Shown one piece after another: positions 38,443-46,285 of a stretch of 64,000 nt of DNA. A program made the position numbers and the translations under genes. This stretch comes from Yersinia alsatica. Lineage in GTDB: Bacteria; Pseudomonadota; Gammaproteobacteria; Enterobacterales; Enterobacteriaceae. Numbering within the stretch: position 1 is the first letter of the stretch; every line of letters begins with the position of its first letter. The notes under the pieces were generated by a model. That model did no database searches, was not told where the DNA came from, and saw nothing but the letters and a program-made list of their open reading frames with translations. The stretch is taken from positions 124,001-188,000 of the forward strand of contig NZ_CABHWW010000026.1 in the NCBI RefSeq assembly GCF_902170305.1, read 5' to 3'.

Positions 38443-39231
38443 TTAAAAATGTGGCTTAGCCAATCCGCCATCGACATCAATAATTTGGCCCACCGTAAAA
38501 GGCAATTTGCCGCTGGCTAAACTGAGCACCACTTGCGCGATATCCTGCGGTTCACCCCAGCGCTTCATGGGTACTAACCCATCAGCAATGAGTTGGTCAT
38601 ATTTCGGCTTCACGACTTTTGTCATGTCAGTATTGATAATGCCTGGGCGAATCTCATACACCCCAATGTTCTCTTGCGCTAAACGCAGTGCCAGAAGTTG
38701 CGTGATCATGCTGGCCGCCGCCTTTGAGACACAGTATTCGGCGCGGCTAATGGAAAGGACGGATGCGCTACAGGAAGTGATATTGATAATGCTGCGATGT
38801 TGGTTATCGAGTTCGCCTTGTTGCAACATCCTTTTGGCGACCGACTGGCTGAGAAAAAACATCGCCTGAGCATTCACATCCATGCAGTATTGATAATTCT
38901 CTGGTGTGATTTCCAGCATATCGCCACGCTGCTTGGCTCCGGTACCCGCATTATTAACCAGACAGTCAAGCCGCCCCCAGCGGTCGAAAATCGCATCCAG
39001 CATCAATTCATGTTGCTCTTGCTCCGCGATATCACCGGGACAAGCCAACGCTTCCACGCCAAATTGACTCAACTCAGTCACTAATTGCTGCTGTAGCGCC
39101 ATGCTGTCAGGCGAACGACGACCATTGATGACCACGTTAAATCCAGCCTGAGCTAGCCAGAATGCGCATTGTCGGCCAATGCCTCGGGTGGAGCCGGTGA
39201 CCAGAGCAACCGGTCGAGATGAAATCGCCAT
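38443..39231 (-). CDS. Short-chain dehydrogenase/reductase, FabG-like
   Basis: A 262-residue classical SDR: cofactor motif TGSTRGIGRQ near residue 13, NNAG near residue 94, and the catalytic Ser (ITSCSAS), Tyr and Lys in YCVSKAAA. The C-terminal IDVDGGLAKPHF is typical. An alternative GTG start lies two codons upstream, but the ATG at 39231 sits 5 bases after GGAG. It is the first gene of the five-gene minus-strand operon and faces the TetR gene across two operator copies, so it is probably repressed by that protein. The substrate is unknown. Confidence 0.85.
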   Translation of the reverse strand: MAISSRPVALVTGSTRGIGRQCAFWLAQAGFNVVINGRRSPDSMALQQQLVTELSQFGVEALACPGDIAEQEQHELMLDAIFDRWGRLDCLVNNAGTGAKQRGDMLEITPENYQYCMDVNAQAMFFLSQSVAKRMLQQGELDNQHRSIINITSCSASVLSISRAEYCVSKAAASMITQLLALRLAQENIGVYEIRPGIINTDMTKVVKPKYDQLIADGLVPMKRWGEPQDIAQVVLSLASGKLPFTVGQIIDVDGGLAKPHF

Positions 39232-39270
39232 ATTCACTCCATATCTATATTAAATTCATTATGTTACAAT

Positions 39271-39292
39271 TAACCAACTGTTTGGTTGATTA
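39271..39292. promoter_or_regulatory. Operator copy 1 for the TetR-type regulator
   Basis: TAACCAAC-N4-TGGTTGATTA, containing the palindrome AACCAA-CTGT-TTGGTT. The same arrangement recurs 67 bp away. It lies 40 bp upstream of the SDR start. Confidence 0.75.
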
Positions 39293-39337
39293 AGATACTA
39301 GAGCTTTCTTGGCAAGAAAAAAATGATCTGCCTCGCA

Positions 39338-39359
39338 TAACCAACCAAATGGTTGATTA
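39338..39359. promoter_or_regulatory. Operator copy 2 for the TetR-type regulator
   Basis: TAACCAAC-N4-TGGTTGATTA again, identical in all 18 fixed positions; here the palindrome is CAACCA-AA-TGGTTG. It lies 140 bp upstream of the chosen TetR start. The two copies fit a divergent promoter pair controlled by one repressor. Confidence 0.75.
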
Positions 39360-39498
39360 TTTTTAGAGCATGTTAACTAGGCTTAAGCGTGAGCTGAGTT
39401 TTATGATGAGAGTGGTGGCTGTGCTATAGTCATCAGCTAGTTAGGCGCCGATTAGCATGTTTTCAGGCGGTAAATTGGACAAAGACAGAGGCTGCAAC

Positions 39499-40137
39499 GT
39501 GACCGAAGATAGAAAAATAATACGTAAACGGGATGCTGCACAAACACAGATGCGTATCCTGGCAGCGGCAACCGAAGAATTTTCCCAGAAAGGTTTTGAT
39601 GGTGCGCGTGTTGAGCAAATCGCCACGCAAGCAGATATCAATAAACAGCTTATCTATCATTATTTTAAGAATAAAGACGAGCTTTTTACTCGCGTGTTGG
39701 AAGATGCATATCGTAATATTCGTGAACAAGAAGCGGCCCTGCAACTTGACCATTTACCCGCTAATGAAGCCATTCTTGAATTAGTGGACTTTACCTGGCG
39801 CTACTATTTGGCGCATCCTGAATTTATTCGCCTGCTTAGTAGTGAAAACCAACAGAAAGCCCGACATCTTCAGCAGTCAAAAAGCATTGATGATATTAAC
39901 CTTAGCTGGCGGGGTATTTCTCAAACATTGATTGAGCGCGGTGAGCGGGAAAAAACCATTAAACCGGGCATTGATGCTATGCAGCTGAATATTTCTATTT
40001 CCGCGTTAGGGTTTTTTTATCTGATAAACAACGCGACATTGTCGATTGTTTATCAGCAGGATCTCACCACGCCAGAGGCATTAGAAAAACGTCTGGCGGT
40101 GATGAAAGACACCATTGCTTGCTGGATAAAACCTTAG
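39499..40137 (+). CDS. TetR/AcrR-family transcriptional repressor
   Basis: A 212-residue regulator from the chosen GTG. The helix-turn-helix is near the N-terminus: RILAAATEEFSQKGFDGARV, then IATQADINKQLIYHYFKNKDELF, the TetR signature. The remainder is helical and would bind the ligand (RutR-like C-terminal domain). An in-frame ATG at 39457 would add 14 residues but has a poor ribosome site; the GTG at 39499 follows AGAGG by 7 bases. It is divergent from the SDR-led operon, with two operators between, so autoregulation and repression of that operon are likely. It is convergent with the YhcH-type gene. Confidence 0.85.
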   Translation: MTEDRKIIRKRDAAQTQMRILAAATEEFSQKGFDGARVEQIATQADINKQLIYHYFKNKDELFTRVLEDAYRNIREQEAALQLDHLPANEAILELVDFTWRYYLAHPEFIRLLSSENQQKARHLQQSKSIDDINLSWRGISQTLIERGEREKTIKPGIDAMQLNISISALGFFYLINNATLSIVYQQDLTTPEALEKRLAVMKDTIACWIKP

Positions 40138-40147
40138 CAAAGTCACA

Positions 40148-40615
40148 TTACAGCAGATGATTCGCAACCTTAACCACTATTTTGCGTAGTGGGGCGACCT
40201 CGGTCAATGTCCCCATTGGGCGATGCAACTCGCCAGGGAACAATATGGCGATATCACCGGGAGCCAGTGTTAACAAGGTTTCCGTGGTGATCCCTTCAAA
40301 CAAGCCGTAGTCGCGCTCAGTATCAAAATCCATTGTTGGGCGCTGGCCCTGAGTTGAGGGCGACGCTCCAATCACTTCGCTGCCTTCCAGTAGAATATGA
40401 ATATCAATGTAGTAACGATGCAATTCAGGGGCTTGTTCATAGAGTGGCTTGCTGCTGGCAATAATATGATTCAGGTAAATCTCGCGGCCTTCAATTTCTT
40501 GTTCGCCCGCCGGTAGATTAGCTAAATCCATATTAGCGATCGCAGCCAGTGTGCGGCGGATAGCATCTGGATAGAGTGGGTTATTCACCGCATTTTTCAG
40601 TTCATCAAGTATCAT
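40148..40615 (-). CDS. YhcH/YjgK/YiaL-family protein
   Basis: A 155-residue beta-sandwich (DUF386) protein. Conserved features are HRYYIDIHILLEGSEVIG, the YGLFEG segment, LAPGDIAILFPGELHRPMG with probable metal ligands (Glu and His), and IRKIVVKV at the end. Family members sit in sugar and sugar-acid catabolic operons (sialic acid, ketogulonate) and are thought to act on anomers or small sugars; the exact reaction is not established. It is third in the idnO-idnK-this gene operon, 42 bases after idnK. Confidence 0.85.
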   Translation of the reverse strand: MILDELKNAVNNPLYPDAIRRTLAAIANMDLANLPAGEQEIEGREIYLNHIIASSKPLYEQAPELHRYYIDIHILLEGSEVIGASPSTQGQRPTMDFDTERDYGLFEGITTETLLTLAPGDIAILFPGELHRPMGTLTEVAPLRKIVVKVANHLL

Positions 40616-40657
40616 AACAATTCCTAAATTCTTAGGTCGGCATTATGCCGAGAGTGC

Positions 40658-41188
40658 TTAAGCACAATGGCTCACGTTGCTCTCTTGCTCTAGCGCGGCA
40701 ATGCAGTGTTCAACAACACCGGCAACATCGGGTGAGATATCGATGGCAATCACGTCTGGCTCGCGGGCATCTGGGGTTTCCAGTGTTGCGAACTGGCTTT
40801 TTAACAGGCTCTCCGGCATAAAATGCCCAGCCCGCTGCTGCATTCTGTGCAATACCAAATCATAATCACCGGTCAACCACAGAAAACGCACCCCCTGATT
40901 ACCTTCACGCAGGCGGTCGCGATACTGTTTTTTCAAGGCTGAACACACTAAGAAACCCACTTCATTTTTTTGTTGCAGGCTATAGGCCACGTCACTTAGT
41001 CGCTCGAGCCAAGGGGCACGGTCTTGATCATTAAGAGGCTGACCTGACGCCATTTTTTGGATATTAGCGCGAGGATGCAAGTCATCGCCGTCTATAAATT
41101 TGGCACTCAGCGCTTGTGCCAATGCTTGGCCGACACAGGATTTACCGGTGCCGGAAACGCCCATGACAATAATGCATTTACCGGACAT
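40658..41188 (-). CDS. idnK: Gluconokinase
   Basis: A 176-residue P-loop kinase phosphorylating gluconate to 6-phosphogluconate with ATP. Walker A is GVSGTGKS (residues 9-16); FIDGDDLHPRANIQKMASGQPLND is the GntK/IdnK substrate-binding stretch, and CSALKKQYRDRLR and RAGHFMPESLLKSQF complete the family pattern. The frame extends to a TTG five codons upstream; ATG 41188 follows GAGGGAAG and gives the family length. I use idnK because of linkage to idnO, although gntK is similar. Its product feeds Edd, encoded 5.6 kb away. Confidence 0.9.
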   Translation of the reverse strand: MSGKCIIVMGVSGTGKSCVGQALAQALSAKFIDGDDLHPRANIQKMASGQPLNDQDRAPWLERLSDVAYSLQQKNEVGFLVCSALKKQYRDRLREGNQGVRFLWLTGDYDLVLHRMQQRAGHFMPESLLKSQFATLETPDAREPDVIAIDISPDVAGVVEHCIAALEQESNVSHCA

Positions 41189-41244
41189 AACTTCCCTCGG
41201 CAATTCGTTAATGGGTTAACGCTTCGCAACGTCAATGGCGAAGA

Positions 41245-42009
41245 TTAAACAGCGACCAACATGCCACCATCAACAAATAACAGGTGACCATTAACAAAAT
41301 CAGAAGCTTTGGAAGACAGGTACACTGCGGCACCAATCAACTCTTCCGGGTCACCCCAACGAGCTGCTGGGGTACGTTTGCACAACCAATCGGTGAAGGC
41401 TTGGTCATCGACCAGTGCTTTTGTCATCTCCGTTTTGAAATAGCCAGGAGCAATACCATTGACCTGAATGTTGTATCTGGCCAGTTCGACACACATGCCG
41501 CGCGTCAGCATCTTGACTGCTCCTTTAGAGGCGGCATATGGCGTGATAGTGTCGCGGCCTAATTCACTCTGCATTGAGCAAATATTGATAATCTTGCCGC
41601 GTTGACGTTTGACCATATAGCGGGACACTGCTTGTGAAACCAAAAATACGGATTTTTGGTTGACTGCAATAACATCGTCCCAATCTTTTTCCGGGAATTC
41701 AGTAAAAGCATGGCGACGCTGAATACCGGCATTATTAATTAAGATATCAATAGCACCAATGTTGTTTTCTATTTGTGCAATAGCATCATTAACTGCATCA
41801 TGGTCAGTCACATTAAATGCGGCAGCATGAGCAATAAAACCACTGGCACGTAATTCAGCAACTGCTTTCTCTGCACGTTCCGCGGTAATATCATTGATAA
41901 TGATTTCCGCACCAAATTCAGCCAGGCCTTTTGCTAATAAGAATCCGATACCTTGTGCAGAACCGGTAATTAATACTTTGCGTTTTTCTAACGAAAATAA
42001 ATTCTTCAT
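41245..42009 (-). CDS. idnO: Gluconate 5-dehydrogenase (SDR)
   Basis: A 254-residue classical SDR interconverting 5-keto-D-gluconate and D-gluconate. Cofactor motif TGSAQGIGF, NNAG at about residue 92, catalytic Ser (ICSMQSELG), Tyr and Lys in YAASKGAVKML. The stretch from GRDTITPYAASKG to the C-terminal VNGHLLFVDGGMLVAV matches E. coli IdnO nearly residue for residue. The frame is open 11 codons upstream but MKNLFSLEKRKVLITG is the family start. It heads the operon idnO-idnK-yhcH-type; a CRP-type site lies 166 bp upstream. idnD and idnT are not in the window. Confidence 0.93.
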   Translation of the reverse strand: MKNLFSLEKRKVLITGSAQGIGFLLAKGLAEFGAEIIINDITAERAEKAVAELRASGFIAHAAAFNVTDHDAVNDAIAQIENNIGAIDILINNAGIQRRHAFTEFPEKDWDDVIAVNQKSVFLVSQAVSRYMVKRQRGKIINICSMQSELGRDTITPYAASKGAVKMLTRGMCVELARYNIQVNGIAPGYFKTEMTKALVDDQAFTDWLCKRTPAARWGDPEELIGAAVYLSSKASDFVNGHLLFVDGGMLVAV

Positions 42010-42444
42010 AATTAATTCCTGATGACGCGAATTAAGCGACATATAAAATAAAAATCACTGCTGGATTACTGCCGAATTAATACAGTAATAACTTAACTGT
42101 CAGTAATATGAAAATCTATAAAGTGGTGGACATGAAAACATGTGCCTATCAAACCGTTTTCCGTCTTAGTAAACTGTGATGCAGATCACTTTAAATCATG
42201 TTACGACAAGCTGTTACCACTTACGTGAGCGACATCGCCTTGATGACGACGAAATCGGTCTATCAGCCAAAGTCTTGACCATTTTAGGACGAGATATAGA
42301 ATTAACATATTGATAATAAACTAACTTAATAATATCCAGCATGGTTGTTATGGCATTTTTAACCCGTAACATGCTTTTCATTATCCGTACTAACAGTGCA
42401 TAATCATTTTCACTCTTCCCGCACCCGACTGCCAGGTATAAGCC
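42010..42444. other. Divergent idnO / idnR-like control region
   Basis: A 435-bp gap containing a CRP-type site at 42175-42190, a CATGTTAC half-site at 42197-42204 and a partial GntR/IdnR-type site ending GTAACATG at 42366-42373. No ORF here is convincing. Confidence 0.5.
42175..42190. promoter_or_regulatory. CRP-type site upstream of idnO
   Basis: TGTGATGCAGATCACT matches TGTGA-N6-TCACA except the last base. Catabolite control is expected for idn genes in enterics. Confidence 0.65.
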
Positions 42445-43437
42445 ATGAAAAACCAGCGTGTTACGTTACAGGATATCGCGTTGCTAGCCGGTGTAACTAA
42501 AATGACCGTCAGCCGCTACTTACGCACGCCGGAAAAAGTGGCTCCGGAAACCGGTGAGCGTATTGCTCAGGTGATGGCTGAAGTAAATTACAGCGTTGAT
42601 TCTGATGGGGAAACTAGTCTTAATCAAAAAAGCCCGCGCATTGGTATCTTGGTACCATCGTTTAATAACCAGATTTTCTCTGATTTACTGGCGGGTATTG
42701 AATCGGTCACTGCGGCGAGCGGCTATCAAACGTTAGTCGTTAACTATAACTACAATAAAGAACGTGAAGAGGAGCAGATAATCAATCTACTCTCCTGCCA
42801 GATTTCAGGGCTGATTCTGACTGACTCTGAACATACCTTACGTGCTGATAAGTATTTGAATGCTTCGGAACTTCCCGTGGCACAGGTAATGGATCTGGAG
42901 CCACAATCCAATCGCATTACTGTGGGTTTTAATAATTATCAGGCAGCCTATGATATGACGGCAACACTGTTGGCCAGTGGTAAACAGAATATTGTCTATT
43001 TTGGCTCGATGTCCGATGTGCGAGATCGCAAGCGTTATCAAGGATATAGCCAAGCGATGAGTGATGCTGGATTCTCGCCTTTGCACATTACCCCAAATAA
43101 AGTTTCGTCAGTCTCTATTGGTGCTGGCATGTTGGCATTGGCACGACAAATGTATCCGCAGGTCGATGCTATTTTTTGTACCAATGATGATATGGCTGTG
43201 GGCGTGTTACAAGAATGCTTAAAACTGGGTATGGCGGTGCCAGCGGAAATGGCAATTTCCGGTTTCCATGGGTTGGATATTGGTCAGGCGACGACACCGG
43301 TGCTGGCCAGTGTCACCACGCCACGTTTTGAAATGGGCAAAGTCGCAGCGGAAATCTTGATTAAGAAAATCAAAAAAATCCCTACAATTGAACAAGTTGA
43401 TCTCCATTATCGTATTTCACTCGGCGGAACTATTTAA
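42445..43437 (+). CDS. LacI-family regulator, IdnR/GntR-like
   Basis: A 330-residue LacI-type regulator. The helix-turn-helix is VTLQDIALLAGVTKMTVSRYLRTP (residues 6-29), and a periplasmic-binding-protein-like effector domain follows from about residue 63 (PRIGILVPSFNNQIFSDLLAGIE). The DNA-recognition helix closely matches E. coli IdnR and GntR (LAGVTKMTVSRY), which fits the GTTACCGGTAAC-type site found downstream of this gene. It is divergent from idnO and codirectional with the dehydrogenase-carrier-UPF0303-edd genes, so it probably regulates both arms. The effector is likely a gluconate or ketogluconate derivative, by inference. Confidence 0.88.
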   Translation: MKNQRVTLQDIALLAGVTKMTVSRYLRTPEKVAPETGERIAQVMAEVNYSVDSDGETSLNQKSPRIGILVPSFNNQIFSDLLAGIESVTAASGYQTLVVNYNYNKEREEEQIINLLSCQISGLILTDSEHTLRADKYLNASELPVAQVMDLEPQSNRITVGFNNYQAAYDMTATLLASGKQNIVYFGSMSDVRDRKRYQGYSQAMSDAGFSPLHITPNKVSSVSIGAGMLALARQMYPQVDAIFCTNDDMAVGVLQECLKLGMAVPAEMAISGFHGLDIGQATTPVLASVTTPRFEMGKVAAEILIKKIKKIPTIEQVDLHYRISLGGTI

Positions 43438-43652
43438 CCTTTACGCCGTTGTTAAAAGGCCGGTCTACTGCCAAAAACTGCCATTGTGTTCGTCGATGGC
43501 AGTGGCTTTCCCCGCTAATGACCCAAGCATAATTGTATTTCCCGCCATAACAAATAGCGCCAACCGATAACATTTTAATTAATGAGTTACATAAATCATT
43601 AACGCCTATTTGATTGGCTGAAACAATTCAGCATAAGCAATGATAAGTCGAT

Positions 43653-43670
43653 CACGTTACCGGTAACATG
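43653..43670. promoter_or_regulatory. GntR/IdnR-type operator
   Basis: CACGTTACCGGTAACATG is a near-perfect palindrome with the core GTTACCGGTAAC; the E. coli GntR/IdnR consensus is close to ATGTTA-N4-TAACAT. A matching regulator is encoded immediately upstream. Confidence 0.75.
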
Positions 43671-43689
43671 TTTTCTTAACATGATTTAC

Positions 43690-43705
43690 AGTGACCCACA
43701 TCACA
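43690..43705. promoter_or_regulatory. CRP-type site upstream of the dehydrogenase gene
   Basis: AGTGACCCACATCACA matches TGTGA-N6-TCACA in nine of ten fixed positions and lies 116 bp before the next start codon, on the promoter-proximal side of the GntR/IdnR-type site. Confidence 0.65.
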
Positions 43706-43820
43706 AAATAAAACATTGAAAACAGGTCTCATAACCACATTCGCTGAATGGCTCAATCATCCAATGATTACCTGCCGCCATTCTGGTTTTTTGATTTATT
43801 GACATGATCAGGTACTCGTA

Positions 43821-44774
43821 ATGAAAAACAGCAAACAAGCCGTATTGATTATCGCCCCGGTAATGGACTATTTAACTGAGAAGCTGGAACAAAATTTTAC
43901 TGTTCATAAACTCTTCCAGGTGACTGATCCAGCTGAATTTCTAGCAGAGCAGGGCAAGAATATTAAAGGTATTGTGACCCGCGGTGATATTGGTGTGACC
44001 AACGAGGTGCTGGCGTTATTACCTGAAGTGCAGATTATCTCAATATTTGGGGTGGGCACGGATGCAGTGGATCTGGATATGACTCGTGAGCGTAATATCA
44101 TTGTGACCACGACACCGGGAGTATTGACTGACGATGTCGCTGACACCGCGTTGGGGCTGATTATTGCCACCTCGCGCCGTTTATGCCAGGCCGATAAATT
44201 CCTGCGTGCCGGGCAGTGGCCACATAGCAGCCTGCCATTATCCGCTAAAGTGACGGGTAAACGTCTGGGTATCTTTGGTATGGGGCGGATTGGTCAGGCC
44301 ATTGCCCGCCGTGCCGCGGGTTTCGATATGCCAATTGCTTATACCGACACTGTACATATCGAGAGCCTGCCATACCAATATGTGCCGGACTTAATCACTC
44401 TTGCCAAACAAAGTGATATTTTGGTGGTGGCTATCTCGGGTGGGAAAGACAGTGCCGGTCTGGTGAATAAAACCACTTTTGCGGCTATGCCAAATCATGC
44501 ACTGCTGATCAATATTGCGCGTGGCAGCATGGTTAATCAGGATGACTTAATTCTCGCATTACAGCAGCAAGAGATTGGTGGTGCTGGTTTAGATGTATTT
44601 GCAGATGAACCTAATGTGCCACAAGCCTTGATTGATATGGGTAATGTTGTATTGCTGCCGCATATTGCCAGTGCTACGACTGAAACTCGAATTCAAATGA
44701 GCGATATTGTCTTCTCAAATATTCTAGCCCATTTCTCCGGTAAAACAGCGCCAACTGCAATCATCTATAAATAA
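43821..44774 (+). CDS. D-2-hydroxyacid dehydrogenase (likely 2-ketoaldonate reductase)
   Basis: A 317-residue NAD(P)-dependent enzyme of the D-isomer 2-hydroxyacid dehydrogenase family. The nucleotide-binding GxGxxG is in GIFGMGRIGQAIARR (about residue 150). The catalytic triad is Arg in INIARGSMVNQ, Glu in LDVFADEPNVP and His in VLLPHIASAT. Family members in gluconate clusters reduce 2-ketogluconate or glyoxylate/hydroxypyruvate. Here the presence of a GntR-type operator, carrier and edd favours a 2-keto sugar acid, by inference. It is the first gene of the plus-strand arm, 139 bases before the carrier. Confidence 0.87.
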   Translation: MKNSKQAVLIIAPVMDYLTEKLEQNFTVHKLFQVTDPAEFLAEQGKNIKGIVTRGDIGVTNEVLALLPEVQIISIFGVGTDAVDLDMTRERNIIVTTTPGVLTDDVADTALGLIIATSRRLCQADKFLRAGQWPHSSLPLSAKVTGKRLGIFGMGRIGQAIARRAAGFDMPIAYTDTVHIESLPYQYVPDLITLAKQSDILVVAISGGKDSAGLVNKTTFAAMPNHALLINIARGSMVNQDDLILALQQQEIGGAGLDVFADEPNVPQALIDMGNVVLLPHIASATTETRIQMSDIVFSNILAHFSGKTAPTAIIYK

Positions 44775-44913
44775 ACTAAATATTAGTAATAATAAAAATA
44801 TTTTGTGAATTTTAATTAACAGTAGCAAATATCCCTTATTTGCTTTCGCCCTATCCTGCACCTTTATTCGTGGTGCAGGGTAATACTTTGCTATTATCAT
44901 AAGGCGTATATAT
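44775..44913 (+). other. Two hairpins between the dehydrogenase and the carrier gene
   Basis: AGCAAATA and TATTTGCT at 44824-44844 (5-nt loop), then CCTGCACC and GGTGCAGG at 44855-44879 (9-nt loop). Neither is followed by a T run, so these look like mRNA-stability or processing structures rather than terminators. Confidence 0.5.
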
Positions 44914-46224
44914 ATGGACAGTAAGATCCCTAATGCCCGTTGGTTTCGCGTTATTGTTCCAATAATGATTGCTTGTATTATTTCTTTTATGGACCGGGTT
45001 AATATTAGTTTTGCACTACCGGGCGGTATGGAAAGTGATCTGGCTATTACCAGCCAAATGGCCGGTTTAGCGGGCGGTATTTTCTTTATTGGCTATTTAT
45101 TTTTACAAGTACCGGGTGGCCGTATTGCTGTTCATGGCAGCGGCAGAAAATTTATTGCTTACTCTCTTATGGTTTGGGCCGTCGTTTCTATCTTGACGGG
45201 CTTTGTCACTAACCATTATCAACTGTTATTCCTGCGCTTTGTGCTGGGGGTTTCCGAGGGCGGCATGTTACCGGTGGTGTTGACCATGGTCAGCAACTGG
45301 TTCCCGGAACGTGAAATTGGCCGCGCCAATGCTTTCGTGATGATGTTTGCCCCCATCGGCGGCATGTTCACCGCACCGCTATCCGGTTTTATCATCAATG
45401 CGCTAGATTGGCGTTGGCTGTTCTTCCTGGAAGGCTCGCTGTCAGCCGTGGTGCTGGTGATGTGGTGGTTTGTTATCAGTGACCGGCCAGAAGAGGCCAA
45501 ATGGCTATCAGCAAAAGAGCGCGATTATCTGGTCACCGAGCTGGCTCGGGAACGTGCTGAGCGTAAGCTGGATGCGCCAGTGACTAATGCACCGCTAAAA
45601 GCTGTTTTCCTGAATAAAGGTTTGATGAAACTGGTCGCGCTGAACTTCTTTTATCAGACCGGGGATTATGGCTACACCTTATGGTTGCCCACTATCCTGA
45701 AAAATCTTACTGGCGGCAATATGGCCTCTGTCGGCATTCTGGCCATTCTGCCTTTTATCGCCACTACCGCCGGTATTTATGTCATCTCTGCGCTAGCGGA
45801 TAAAACCGGTAAACGCCGCCTGTTAATTATGATTTCCCTGTTCTGCTTTGCTGCCGGTCTGGTGACATCGGTTATTTTCCGTCACAACGTATTGATCTCT
45901 TATTTGGCATTGGTGGTGTGTGGTTTCTTCCTGAAAGCCGCGACCAGTCCATTCTGGTCTATTCCTGGGCGTATTGCTGTGCCGGAAGTGGCGGGTGGGG
46001 CGCGTGGTGTGATTAACGGGTTAGGTAATTTGGGCGGTTTCTGCGGCCCATATCTGGTCGGTGTGATGATCTTCTTCTACGGCCAAAGCGCGGCGGTTTG
46101 TATGCTAGCCGGTTCCTTGATTATCGCTGGGCTGATTACCTTGAGTCTGCCGAAGGAGTGTGATGTTGAAGTCACCGCCAAGGGGCTTGCTGACAAAGAC
46201 TTAGCCAAGGCAAAACGCGCTTAA
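44914..46224 (+). CDS. MFS transporter, anion:cation symporter type (sugar acid carrier)
   Basis: A 436-residue carrier with 12 helices. The N-terminus (ARWFRVIVPIMIACIISFMDRVNISFALPGGM), GYLFLQVPGGRIAVHGSGRKFIA, LGVSEGGMLPVVLTMVSNWFPERE and the later LWLPTILKNLTGG are typical of the ACS family, which moves glucarate, galactonate, hexuronates and 2-ketogluconate. Placed between a 2-hydroxyacid dehydrogenase and edd, it probably imports an aldonate or ketoaldonate. The last 20 residues are charged and cytoplasmic. Confidence 0.87.
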   Translation: MDSKIPNARWFRVIVPIMIACIISFMDRVNISFALPGGMESDLAITSQMAGLAGGIFFIGYLFLQVPGGRIAVHGSGRKFIAYSLMVWAVVSILTGFVTNHYQLLFLRFVLGVSEGGMLPVVLTMVSNWFPEREIGRANAFVMMFAPIGGMFTAPLSGFIINALDWRWLFFLEGSLSAVVLVMWWFVISDRPEEAKWLSAKERDYLVTELARERAERKLDAPVTNAPLKAVFLNKGLMKLVALNFFYQTGDYGYTLWLPTILKNLTGGNMASVGILAILPFIATTAGIYVISALADKTGKRRLLIMISLFCFAAGLVTSVIFRHNVLISYLALVVCGFFLKAATSPFWSIPGRIAVPEVAGGARGVINGLGNLGGFCGPYLVGVMIFFYGQSAAVCMLAGSLIIAGLITLSLPKECDVEVTAKGLADKDLAKAKRA

Positions 46225-46231
46225 GTCGGTC

Positions 46232-46261
46232 GGCGGCATCCGCTGAAATAGCCATGCCGCC
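46232..46261 (+). other. Intercistronic hairpin before the UPF0303 gene
   Basis: GGCGGCAT and ATGCCGCC form a perfect 8-bp GC-rich stem with a 14-nt loop in the 61-base gap after the carrier gene; no T run follows. Confidence 0.5.
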
Positions 46262-46285
46262 CGCTAACTATCATCGGAGGAACTC

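Larger units (their letters stand above)
43438..43820. other. Control region of the dehydrogenase-carrier-edd genes
   Basis: A 383-bp gap. Its centre has a GntR/IdnR-type palindrome (43653-43670) and, 20 bp further, a CRP-type site (43690-43705), about 116-168 bp before the next start. No believable ORF. Confidence 0.55.

Noticed and set aside
39457-39498. N-terminal extension of the TetR protein from ATG 39457
   Set aside because: It is possible, but the upstream ribosome site is poor and the extension (MFSGGKLDKDRGCN) is atypical; GTG 39499 is better placed after AGAGG.
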